From: Deltaproteobacteria bacterium
GTDB lineage: Bacteria > Desulfobacterota > Desulfobacteria > Desulfobacterales > SG8-13
NCBI GenBank assembly: GCA_030670715.1
Contig: DAOVBC010000105.1
Span: 1 to 7,594, forward strand
Length of the DNA: 7,594 bases
Direction of reading: 5' to 3'
Every line of letters starts with the position of its first letter. Position 1 is the stretch's first letter. Shown one piece after another: positions 1 through 6,514 of the stretch. The position numbers and the translations under genes are program-made. Below the pieces are notes generated by a model. The model saw nothing but the letters and a program-made list of their open reading frames with translations. It made no database searches and was not told the DNA's origin.

Positions 1-1
1 C

Positions 2-58
2 ATCCCGCCAAAATCGACACTCAAAAGGTGGCTGGAAAAAGCCGCCAAACAAAAATAG
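2..58 (+). CDS. possible C-terminal end of an upstream gene (partial, HTH-like tail)
   Basis: Frame 2 is open from the window edge to a TAG at 56-58 and encodes about 18 residues rich in lysine (IPPKSTLKRWLEKAAKQK). The pattern I-P-x-x-S-T-L-x-R-W-L resembles the recognition helix at the C-terminus of Fis-like or transposase-like helix-turn-helix domains, so the upstream gene could be a DNA-binding regulator. This is an inference from a very short stretch. The other two forward frames are also open for some distance here (to base 99 and to base 87), so the choice of frame rests only on how protein-like the residues look. The function is not known. Confidence 0.3.
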   Translation: MPPKSTLKRWLEKAAKQK

Positions 59-192
59 AAGCTTGGCAGATACAGATCGGCGTGAATAATCCGTTTTAGA
101 ATTTCTTTTTGTAACCTTTTCCTACTTATCTTGAGAGTCCAAAGTTCTTCCTAAGCCTTTTACTTTTAAAGATATATTCCGGTGGATGAACC

Positions 193-284
193 GTCATTCC
201 CGCGAAAGCGGGAATCCAGTAAAATCAAGTAGTTATGGATTCCTGCTCCCGGATCGAGTCCAGGACAGGCTTCGCAGAAATGAC
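193..284. repeat. palindromic dispersed repeat (GTCATTCC...GGAATCCA type)
   Basis: The left half begins GTCATTCC at 193-200 and contains a perfect 8-bp hairpin (ATTCCCGC 196-203, GAAA loop 204-207, GCGGGAAT 208-215), then CCAG. The right half, read on the other strand from 284 leftward, begins GTCATTTCTGCGAAGC and ends GGAATCCA (reverse complement of 236-243). The element is therefore two related units facing each other. The right unit has a longer and more diverged centre than the left. Units with this consensus are widespread as high-copy intergenic repeats in many proteobacterial and desulfobacterial genomes (known from general familiarity, not searched here). It codes for nothing. It could fold in RNA or, less likely, act as a boundary before the operon promoter. 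Confidence 0.8.
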
Positions 285-371
285 AGACCTTTGGACTGTG
301 CAGCTACTTATCCGGGCCCTGTAGAAAGCGCCGTGCCGCTTTTAGAGCTGAAATTTTGGTGTTAGAAATCG

Positions 372-389
372 CTTGATTTTTCCATCAAG
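372..389. promoter_or_regulatory. candidate operator: 6-bp inverted repeat
   Basis: CTTGAT (372-377) and ATCAAG (384-389) form a perfect 6-bp inverted repeat with a 6-nt spacer. It ends 19 nt upstream of the TATAAT box of the operon, roughly where a -35 element or a dimeric regulator site would sit. Efflux operons are often controlled by repressors that bind such sites, but no adjacent full regulator gene is visible, and a repeat this short may be chance. A weak hairpin in RNA is the alternative reading. Confidence 0.3.
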
Positions 390-408
390 GAATATTTTAA
401 TCCACCGC

Positions 409-414
409 TATAAT
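409..414 (+). promoter_or_regulatory. candidate -10 element of the efflux operon promoter
   Basis: A perfect TATAAT lies 72 nt upstream of the channel start codon, which would place transcription start near 421 and give a leader of about 65 nt. No good -35 is seen at 16-18 nt spacing (bases 385-392 read TCAAGGAA), and there is no extended -10 TG. If real, the promoter may need an activator. The nearby inverted repeat at 372-389 would suit either activation or repression. Confidence 0.4.
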
Positions 415-486
415 GAACATAGTTTCATAACATTCGTTCAATTGTTGACCGTCTGAAATCATCATCTGAGATAGAGGAGATATCCA

Positions 487-1902
487 ATGTATTTGTTTGT
501 GAATCCTGCAGGCAATATCCCGGTTTCGCAGAATAATAATACGACAGCTTTTTACGCGCCTTTTATTGCAGGGATGGTTACGGCAGTTGCGCTCATCGGC
601 CTGATGATCTTCGCGCAACCTGTATTTGCCGCAAAGGTTTCTCTGGAAACTTGTATCCGCGAGGCCCTTGACGGCAATCCGAGCGCCAACGCTGCCGCTT
701 ACCGTGTCGACGCAGCCCGGGCGATGCTCAAACAGGCCCGCTCGGCCTATTACCCCCAGGTGTTTTTATCCGGCGACTACGCACTTACCGACAATCCGAC
801 CCGTTCATTTATGATGCAGTTAAACCAGCACCAGCTTGATATCAGAGATCCGGCATTCGATGCGAACAATCCGGATGATACAGACAACTTCCGTTTCTCC
901 CTGGGCCTTAAATACCGGATTTATGACGGGGGAAAGCGCAAGACGCAAACAACCTCCGCAAAACTTGGCGGCGAGGCGGCGGAATATCTTCTGTCATCCT
1001 TTCAAAATGAATTGATCCATCAGGTGACGCACGGGTATTACAGCATCCTCCAGGCGCAGGATTTTGTCAGGGTCCAACAAGGTTCGGTTAGAAGCCTGGA
1101 GAAAAGCCTGGCGGTTGCCGGCGAAAGAGTCAAAGCCGGCTCAGCGGTTAAAACCGATGTGTTGAACCTGGAAGTCCAGCTTGCCAAGGCCCGGGAAGAC
1201 CTCATCCGGGCGGAAAACAGCGTAAAACTGGCCATTGCAGCTTTAAATACATCTATCGGGAAAGAGTTGGTGACTGAGCAAAATCTTTCGGCGCCGCAAA
1301 AAAAAGATCCCGGGCCGACCTTCATTCAGGAAGATTTCAAAGCAGTGGAAAACCGACCTGAGCTGCAGGCGGCGTACAGGCAGACGTTGATTAAAGAACA
1401 GGAATACCGCAAATCCGTGCGCGAATATATACCGGTCGTTAATGCCTATGGATCGTATGATGTTGATAGTGAAAAACTCAGCGATTTCGAGGGAAGTTAT
1501 ATTGTGGGAATCATGGCTGAATGGGAAATCTTCGACGGATTCAGAAGGCCCGGATCCGTCAGTCAAACCAGGGCCGAGTGGGAGGCGGCCCAAAAATTTG
1601 AGGAAAATGTTCGCAACAACCTCAAGCTTGACCTGCGCCGGGCCTATATTCAGGTGGGTGAAGCCCGGCAGCGCTTGGAGGTGGCACAAAAAAGCGTGGT
1701 CAGCGCCGAAGAATCCCTGCGCATTACAGCTGTCCGCTACAAAGAGGGCGCAGCTCCCATTACAGAATTGCTCACCGCGGAAGTAGGATTAACGACAACG
1801 CTTTCGCGAAGCGTCGCGGCCCGCTATGATTACCAGATTGCGCTGTCAAACTTTGCCAGAGCGCGCGGCGACCTGATCACCCGTTACAGCAACAAAAAGT
1901 AA
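487..1902 (+). CDS. TolC-family outer-membrane efflux channel
   Basis: The 471-residue product is the outer-membrane duct of a tripartite exporter. It has the internal duplication of the OEP family. The first repeat, about residues 50-265, contains KQARSAYYPQV and the strand-turn motif IYDGG at 145-149. The second, about 280-465, contains the matching IFDGF at 348-352 and a long final helix pair ending near YQIALSNFARARGDL. Between the strands are long alanine-, lysine- and glutamate-rich stretches expected for the alpha-barrel. The start is supported by AGAGGAG at 473-479, 7 nt before ATG. The N-terminus is odd for a signal peptide: about 25 polar, uncharged residues precede the hydrophobic core (about 26-43), there is no Lys or Arg before K50, and cleavage probably follows A48 (VFA-A). 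It is the first gene of the operon, with 31 nt to the adaptor gene. Its size suits a mature TolC-type protein of about 423 residues. The family is clear; the substrate cannot be told. Confidence 0.93.
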   Translation: MYLFVNPAGNIPVSQNNNTTAFYAPFIAGMVTAVALIGLMIFAQPVFAAKVSLETCIREALDGNPSANAAAYRVDAARAMLKQARSAYYPQVFLSGDYALTDNPTRSFMMQLNQHQLDIRDPAFDANNPDDTDNFRFSLGLKYRIYDGGKRKTQTTSAKLGGEAAEYLLSSFQNELIHQVTHGYYSILQAQDFVRVQQGSVRSLEKSLAVAGERVKAGSAVKTDVLNLEVQLAKAREDLIRAENSVKLAIAALNTSIGKELVTEQNLSAPQKKDPGPTFIQEDFKAVENRPELQAAYRQTLIKEQEYRKSVREYIPVVNAYGSYDVDSEKLSDFEGSYIVGIMAEWEIFDGFRRPGSVSQTRAEWEAAQKFEENVRNNLKLDLRRAYIQVGEARQRLEVAQKSVVSAEESLRITAVRYKEGAAPITELLTAEVGLTTTLSRSVAARYDYQIALSNFARARGDLITRYSNKK

Positions 1903-1923
1903 TCGCGTATTCCGGCGAGAAAA

Positions 1924-1930
1924 GGTGAGG
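1924..1930 (+). promoter_or_regulatory. ribosome binding site deciding the adaptor start
   Basis: GGTGAGG lies 3 nt before ATG 1934-1936 (its GGTGA core is 5 nt away). An in-frame GTG at 1925-1927 falls inside this purine-rich run. It could be used with GGCGAG at 1914-1919, adding only three residues (MRK). ATG 1934 is preferred because it is the stronger initiation codon with an SD-like sequence directly ahead. Confidence 0.5.
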
Positions 1931-1933
1931 AAA

Positions 1934-2989
1934 ATGACAGAAGAAGAAACGAACCGCACAGACAGGAAAAAACTCGCTTTCAAAACGGCCATGGGTATTG
2001 CCGGATTGGTATTTTTAATCACCTGGTCCGGTGGATTGTTCAAGGATAAGCTTCCAGCCGGTGAAGTTGAAGCCCAGACCGGCATACCGGTAACGAAAGG
2101 TGCTAAAACCTTTGAAGTAAAAACCGTTGAGGTGGCACCTCGTATCGATCTGGTCGGCACCGTCGCCTCGGGTGAAAAAATCCTGCTTAGCTCGCGCATC
2201 AGCGCCTACGTAAAAAAGGTGTACGTCTCGGCCGGTGACACGGTCCGAGAAGGACAGGTGCTGGTACGTCTCGACAACCGTGAGCTGAAAGAGCAGCTGG
2301 CAGCAGCCGAGGCTCGATTGGAACAGGCCCGAACCGAATACAAAAGAACCCAAAAATTGATTCAGGCCGAGGCGGCCACGGACCAGGCGCTGATCACGGC
2401 AAAATCCGCCTATGAAGCCACGCGCGCCCGGGTGAAGCAGATTAAGGTCATGCTGACCTTCACTGAAATTAAGTCCCCGATCAACGGAAAAGTGACGGAC
2501 AGGCGAATCGAAGTCGGGGACCTGGCAAATCCCGGCCATGTTCTGCTGGGGGTTTTTGCGCCCTACAATATGCGAATCGAAGTACCTGTTCCAGTCCGGC
2601 TGGTGGAAAAATTGAAACTAGGCCAGGTGGTCGAGGTTCAGCTTGATCGGCCATCGCGTCCGCTTAAAGGCAAGGTCACCGAGGTCGTGGGTGAGATCGA
2701 TCCCATGAGCCGAACCCAGCTTATGAAGGTGCATCTGGAGACAACTAACACTGAAGTTCTTCCCGGTACTTTCGGCCGTGTCTGGATCCTCGATTATCCC
2801 CAGCCTTCGATTCTGGTGCCAGCCTCAGCGGTCTACCGAATCGGTCAACTCGAAATGGTCCAGGTTGTTAGAGAAAATCGCGCCATTCGACGGCTGGTAA
2901 AGACCGGACCGCGTTACGATGAAATGGTGGAAATTCTCTCGGGGCTGTCCGATCACGATATGATTCTGGTGGAACCGATAAAAGGCTAA
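1934..2989 (+). CDS. RND efflux periplasmic adaptor (HlyD/AcrA-type membrane fusion protein)
   Basis: This 351-residue protein joins the inner-membrane pump to the outer-membrane channel. From the N-terminus it has a basic cytoplasmic tail (RTDRKKLAFK), one membrane anchor at about 16-32, and no lipobox cysteine, so it is anchored by the helix. Next comes the first half of a biotinyl-lipoyl fold (about 74-114, with VKKVYVSAGDTVREGQVLVR), a short alpha-helical hairpin (about 115-172, rich in Ala, Glu and Arg) and the second lipoyl half (about 175-207, TFTEIKSPINGKV...VEVGDL-like). A beta-barrel (about 210-285) and a membrane-proximal domain (about 290-350) complete it. The hairpin of fewer than 60 residues is at the short end for the family. 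Stop TAA is at 2987-2989. The next gene begins 207 nt later because a repeat element lies between. Substrate unknown; family assignment firm. If GTG 1925 is used, the protein is 354 residues. Confidence 0.92.
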   Translation: MTEEETNRTDRKKLAFKTAMGIAGLVFLITWSGGLFKDKLPAGEVEAQTGIPVTKGAKTFEVKTVEVAPRIDLVGTVASGEKILLSSRISAYVKKVYVSAGDTVREGQVLVRLDNRELKEQLAAAEARLEQARTEYKRTQKLIQAEAATDQALITAKSAYEATRARVKQIKVMLTFTEIKSPINGKVTDRRIEVGDLANPGHVLLGVFAPYNMRIEVPVPVRLVEKLKLGQVVEVQLDRPSRPLKGKVTEVVGEIDPMSRTQLMKVHLETTNTEVLPGTFGRVWILDYPQPSILVPASAVYRIGQLEMVQVVRENRAIRRLVKTGPRYDEMVEILSGLSDHDMILVEPIKG

Positions 2990-3054
2990 GTTCATTTTTA
3001 TAATTACGATGGCGTATAGGCTCAGGAAATCATTGAGGTTGATCAAAATACAGC

Positions 3055-3138
3055 TTCACCACAGAGCACACGGAGAACACAGAGAATTAAAATTATTTTT
3101 TTCTTTTTCTCTGTGTGCTCTGCGATCTCTGTGGTGAA
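3055..3138. repeat. MITE-like inverted repeat inside the efflux operon
   Basis: Two 32-nt arms (3055-3086 and 3107-3138) are inverted copies that match at 27 of 32 positions by hand alignment. Each begins TTCACCACAGAG at its outer end and finishes ACACAGAGAA at the inner end. They are separated by a 20-nt loop made almost only of A and T. The arms also have internal short periodicity (CACAGAG, CACACGGAG, ACACAGAG). Elements of this TTCACCACAGAG type occur as dispersed copies in many environmental bacterial genomes (general knowledge, not searched). There is no transposase and no clear target duplication. In mRNA it would make a long hairpin between the adaptor and pump cistrons. There is no T-run after the right arm on the + strand, so it is not a standard intrinsic terminator. 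It could change mRNA stability or the ratio of the two proteins. Confidence 0.85.
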
Positions 3139-3182
3139 AAAATGTCCAATAATACGGCACTGTAATTAAGAATTAGAGTGCT

Positions 3183-3190
3183 AAGGAGGT
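3183..3190 (+). promoter_or_regulatory. consensus Shine-Dalgarno for the GTG-started pump gene
   Basis: AAGGAGGT is a full-length consensus SD, 6 nt before GTG 3197-3199. It fixes the pump start even though the codon is not ATG. It is the strongest ribosome binding site of the operon and lies 44 nt after the repeat hairpin, so pump translation is set up to start independently of the adaptor gene. Confidence 0.85.
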
Positions 3191-3196
3191 GCTGCA

Positions 3197-6100
3197 GTGG
3201 AGTCCGGAAACTCTGCCATTTCTCGAATTATCAACGGGTTCCTCAAGGGAAATCTCCCGATAATGCTTATCATCATCAGCTTGCTGGCCGGCGTCATGGC
3301 CCTTTACGTAACGCCCCGTGAAGAAGAGCCGCAGATCGTGGTCCCGCTGGCCGATGTGCTGATCTCATACCCGGGAGGCAGTGCGGAGGAGGTTGAACGG
3401 CTGGTATCCTCGCGACTGGAAAGATTGTTATATCAGATTGACGGGGTGGAATACGTATACTCCATGTCCAGACCGGGTATGGCGGTTGTCACGGTTCTTT
3501 TTTATGTCGGCCAGGACCGGGAAAGAAGCCTGGTGAAACTGTATAACAAACTGCATCAGAACATGGACCGGGTGACCCCGGGAATCGCCAGCTGGGTGGT
3601 GAAACCGATTGAAATAGACGATGTACCGATCGTAAACGTTGCCCTGTACAGCGATGAATACGGAACCCATGAGCTGTACCGGGTAGCCGAGGAGGTCGTC
3701 AACAAACTTCAGCACATTCACAACAGCGCCCGTATTACCATCCACGGCGGGCAGGAACGGGTGGTTTACGTTTATCTCGATACCGAGCGTCTGGCAGCTT
3801 ACGGCTCCTCGGCCATGGAAGTAATGGGTGCCCTCAAAGTATCCAATGCCCAGATGGAAAGCGGAAGCTTTGAAAAGAACAATTCCACCATAAGAGTGGA
3901 CGCCGGTCCCTTTCTGAAAAGTGTCGATGAAGTGCGCAATTTAATGGTGGGATTATACGAAAATCGTCCGTTCTACCTGCGGGATGTGGCCCGTGTGGTG
4001 GATGGCCCGGCAGAAATACAGGGATATTCCACCTTTGGGTTCGGGCCCGCCGGAGAACCGCAGTCAGCAAGTGGAGGAACCATTGAGCGGGCCAGAAATT
4101 TTGATCCGGATATGTTCGACCCGAAGACTTCCCCGGTTGTCACCATAGCCGTCGCCAAGAAAAAGGGCAGCAATGCAGTGTGGGTCGCCAGGGATGTCAG
4201 AAAAACTATGGCGGATTTGAAGGGCACGATCATTCCGGACGAGATTGACTACCGTATCACGCGCGATTACGGAGAAACTGCTAACGACAAGATCAACGAT
4301 CTGGTTAAAAGTCTCGGAGAGGCCATTGTGGCGGTCATATTGCTCATCGCGTTCTTCATGTCCTGGCGCGAGGGGCTGGTTGTGGCGATCGCGGTCCCGA
4401 TTACCTACTCGATTACCCTGCTGTTTAACTACCTGTTCGGCTACACTATAAATCGTGTCACGCTTTTTGCGTTGATCCTCTCATTAGGTCTCCTTGTGGA
4501 TGATCCGATTGTCGGGGTTGACAACATCTCCCGGCATCTGTCCATGCGTAAATTGCCGCGCCTTAAGGCTGTTTCAGCAGCCATGAGCGAGGTCCTGGGG
4601 CCGATTATCCTGGCCACACTGGCCGTGGTGGCATCGTTCGTCCCCATGTTCTTTATTACAGGTATGATGGGTCCTTATATGGGGCCCATGGCCGTGAGCG
4701 TACCGCTGACCATGCTGACATCGATGGTGGTGGCATTTGCCATCACCCCCTGGGTGTCCAGTAAACTGCTCAAAAGCGGCGGCAAAGCGGAATCCTCCGA
4801 TATTAAAACTACGGCCATTTACCGATTTTATGAGCGGATGATGCGACCGTTTATAAAATCACGCACCAAGAGCCTGGTCATGCTCGGTACGGTAGCCTTA
4901 CTGTTCTTCCTGTCGGTACTTTTGGCGGCAGTTGGACTGGTGCCGCTCAAAATGCTCCCTTTTGACAATAAAAATGAGTTCCAAATCATCGTAGATCTGC
5001 CCGAATCGTCGACACTGGAGGCCACAGCGGCCGTGACCCGCGAGATTGAAGATCTGCTGCGCACCATACCGGAAGTCACCGATTTTACAACCACCGTGGG
5101 TACGGCATCTCCAATGGATTTCAACGGGCTTGTACGCCACTACTACTTAAGAGAGGGCCCCAACCTGGCCGACCTGCGGGTTAATTTGCTTCACCGGGAC
5201 ATACGCCGCTCTGACAGTCATTCCATCATCCTGCGTATTCGCAAGGCTGTGGACGCCATCGCCAGACGCACGGGCGCAAATATCAAACTGGTCGAAGTCC
5301 CGCCGGGGCCCCCGGTTTTGTCGACCGTGGTGGCCGAGGTATATGGACAGCCCTATCATTCATATAATGATCTGATCGAAGCCGCCCGCATCATCAGGGT
5401 CCGGATGCCCGAAGAAGCCGGAATGGTCGATATCGACGACTCTGTAGAGACAAGTCAGCGCAAGGTATTCTTTCATATCGATCGTGAAAAGGCGGGAATC
5501 AATGGTATTTCCACTGAAGATATTGTCAACACCCTTCGCATTGCACTTAGCGGCATGCAGGCGGGTATCGTTCATCAACCGGCCGAACAAAATGAACTGC
5601 CTATTATCCTGCGTCTGCCCCGTAAGCAGCGCTCTGGTATTGCCCTGTTGGAAAAGTTGATTGTTAAGGGCCGAACCGGCCGCAGTGTACAGCTGGGGGA
5701 GCTCAGCCGGTTTGAGGAAAACACTTACGACAAAACGATCTACCATAAAAACCAGGAGCGGGTCGTCTACGTGGTGGCAGAAATGGCCGGGCGCGGCCCG
5801 GCTTATGCCGTGCTGTCGCTCCAAAATTATTTCAAGAAAAACCCCCTGCCGCCCGGAATTCGCGTCAACTGGCGTGGAGAAGGCGAATGGAAAATTACGC
5901 TGGATGTCTTCCGTGATCTGGGAATTGCATTTTCCGTGGCGCTTCTGGCCATCTATATTCTGCTGGTGTATGAGATGGGATCTTACCTGCTGCCGGTGAT
6001 CGTGATGCTGGCCATTCCGATGACCATGATCGGCATCATGCCCGGATTCTGGCTCCTTAATCTGATTTCCAACCATCCTGTCGGCGGCTTCGACAATCCG

Positions 6101-6460
6101 GTTTTCTTTACTGCAACAGCGATGATCGGAATGATTGCCCTGGGCGGAATTGTGGTCCGCAATGCCATCTTGCTGATCGACTTTATCAAAGTCAATACCG
6201 AGCGGGGTAACCCCGTCAAGCAGGCCATTCTGGAATCCGGCGCGGTAAGATTCCGCCCGATTCTTCTAACGACCTGCACGACCATGCTGGGTGCCTGGCC
6301 GATTACACTCGACCCTATTTTCAGCGGGTTGGCCTGGTCCCTGATTTTCGGGTTATTTGTATCAACCGCCTTTACGCTGGTAGTCATCCCGACGGTTTAT
6401 TACCTGGTGTACGGTTCAAAAAACAAAACGGTGACCGAGACCGGCCCGAACATGACATAA
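3197..6460 (+). CDS. RND-superfamily efflux pump, inner-membrane permease (AcrB-like)
   Basis: The 1087-residue product is the proton-driven inner-membrane pump of the tripartite system. It has the standard duplicated layout: TM1 at about 18-37, a periplasmic porter region to about 365, TM2-6 at about 370-525, TM7 at about 558-580, a second periplasmic region to about 900, and TM8-12 at about 905-1075. The TM4 motif GLLVDDPIVGVDN carries D435 and D436, matching AcrB D407/D408. R988 (VVRNAILLIDF) stands where AcrB has K940. R1018 and T1025 (VRFRPILLT) match AcrB R971 and T978. This TM4 is drug-type (HAE) rather than metal-type (HME). A hydrophilic segment at about 280-311, rich in Gly, Pro, Ser and Asp, lies between two porter strands. 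GTG 3197 is chosen because of a consensus SD 6 nt upstream. The frame is intact throughout. The PII-like gene follows after 54 nt. Family is certain, substrate unknown. Confidence 0.95.
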   Translation: MESGNSAISRIINGFLKGNLPIMLIIISLLAGVMALYVTPREEEPQIVVPLADVLISYPGGSAEEVERLVSSRLERLLYQIDGVEYVYSMSRPGMAVVTVLFYVGQDRERSLVKLYNKLHQNMDRVTPGIASWVVKPIEIDDVPIVNVALYSDEYGTHELYRVAEEVVNKLQHIHNSARITIHGGQERVVYVYLDTERLAAYGSSAMEVMGALKVSNAQMESGSFEKNNSTIRVDAGPFLKSVDEVRNLMVGLYENRPFYLRDVARVVDGPAEIQGYSTFGFGPAGEPQSASGGTIERARNFDPDMFDPKTSPVVTIAVAKKKGSNAVWVARDVRKTMADLKGTIIPDEIDYRITRDYGETANDKINDLVKSLGEAIVAVILLIAFFMSWREGLVVAIAVPITYSITLLFNYLFGYTINRVTLFALILSLGLLVDDPIVGVDNISRHLSMRKLPRLKAVSAAMSEVLGPIILATLAVVASFVPMFFITGMMGPYMGPMAVSVPLTMLTSMVVAFAITPWVSSKLLKSGGKAESSDIKTTAIYRFYERMMRPFIKSRTKSLVMLGTVALLFFLSVLLAAVGLVPLKMLPFDNKNEFQIIVDLPESSTLEATAAVTREIEDLLRTIPEVTDFTTTVGTASPMDFNGLVRHYYLREGPNLADLRVNLLHRDIRRSDSHSIILRIRKAVDAIARRTGANIKLVEVPPGPPVLSTVVAEVYGQPYHSYNDLIEAARIIRVRMPEEAGMVDIDDSVETSQRKVFFHIDREKAGINGISTEDIVNTLRIALSGMQAGIVHQPAEQNELPIILRLPRKQRSGIALLEKLIVKGRTGRSVQLGELSRFEENTYDKTIYHKNQERVVYVVAEMAGRGPAYAVLSLQNYFKKNPLPPGIRVNWRGEGEWKITLDVFRDLGIAFSVALLAIYILLVYEMGSYLLPVIVMLAIPMTMIGIMPGFWLLNLISNHPVGGFDNPVFFTATAMIGMIALGGIVVRNAILLIDFIKVNTERGNPVKQAILESGAVRFRPILLTTCTTMLGAWPITLDPIFSGLAWSLIFGLFVSTAFTLVVIPTVYYLVYGSKNKTVTETGPNMT

Positions 6461-6501
6461 AATAAATGAATGCCTCGAACTCGTGAAATATCCGGGCTAA
6501 T

Positions 6502-6506
6502 AAGGA
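6502..6506 (+). promoter_or_regulatory. ribosome binding site deciding the PII-like start
   Basis: AAGGA lies 8 nt before ATG 6515. The in-frame ATG at 6470 has no SD (upstream reads AAAATAA) and would add 15 residues that do not look like a PII N-terminus, whereas MKMIMIVCPED from 6515 matches the first beta strand of the family. Confidence 0.75.
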
Positions 6507-6514
6507 AGATTCCT

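Larger units (their letters stand above)
59..486. other. non-coding region upstream of the efflux operon
   Basis: No convincing gene is seen in this 428-nt stretch. From left to right it holds an AT-rich segment without clear signals (about 90-180), a palindromic dispersed repeat (193-284), a short GC-rich inverted repeat (AAAGCG at 325-330 against CGCTTT at 337-342, followed by only TTTAG-like sequence, so a weak terminator at best), an inverted repeat at 372-389 and a TATAAT box at 409-414. The last 75 nt are presumably the 5' leader of the channel gene. It is the only place in the window with room for the operon's main promoter and any operator. Confidence 0.7.

Noticed and set aside
325..342. 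AAAGCG/CGCTTT hairpin as terminator of the upstream gene
   Set aside because: The stem is only 6 bp, the following T-run is short, and it is more than 260 nt from the possible upstream stop codon.
445..473. TTGACC as a -35 element for the channel gene
   Set aside because: At 17-nt spacing the -10 would be GAGATA at 468-473, a poor match that overlaps the ribosome binding site and leaves almost no leader.
3009..3137. 42-codon open frame starting ATG in the gap between adaptor and pump
   Set aside because: It runs straight through the inverted repeat, has no Shine-Dalgarno, and its residues are low-complexity products of the repeat arms (HHRAHGEHREL, SFSLCALRSL).
3055..3138. Intrinsic terminator after the adaptor gene
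   Set aside because: The hairpin is strong, but the right arm is followed by A-residues on the + strand and not a T-run, and the T-rich part lies in the loop. The pump lies in the same direction and is the obvious partner of the adaptor.
3055..3138. CRISPR-like repeats, from the short repeated CACAGAG units
   Set aside because: The repeated units are a few bases long inside one inverted-repeat arm. There are no spacers of even length and no cas genes.
5360..6076. 238-codon open frame antisense to the pump gene
   Set aside because: It lies wholly within a clear RND coding sequence, is rich in His, Gln, Asp and Arg without any domain-like pattern, and is explained by the codon bias of the pump gene on the other strand.
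6470..6514. Upstream ATG for the PII-like gene
   Set aside because: No Shine-Dalgarno precedes it, and the 15 extra residues do not fit the family's N-terminal beta strand. ATG 6515 has AAGGA 8 nt upstream.
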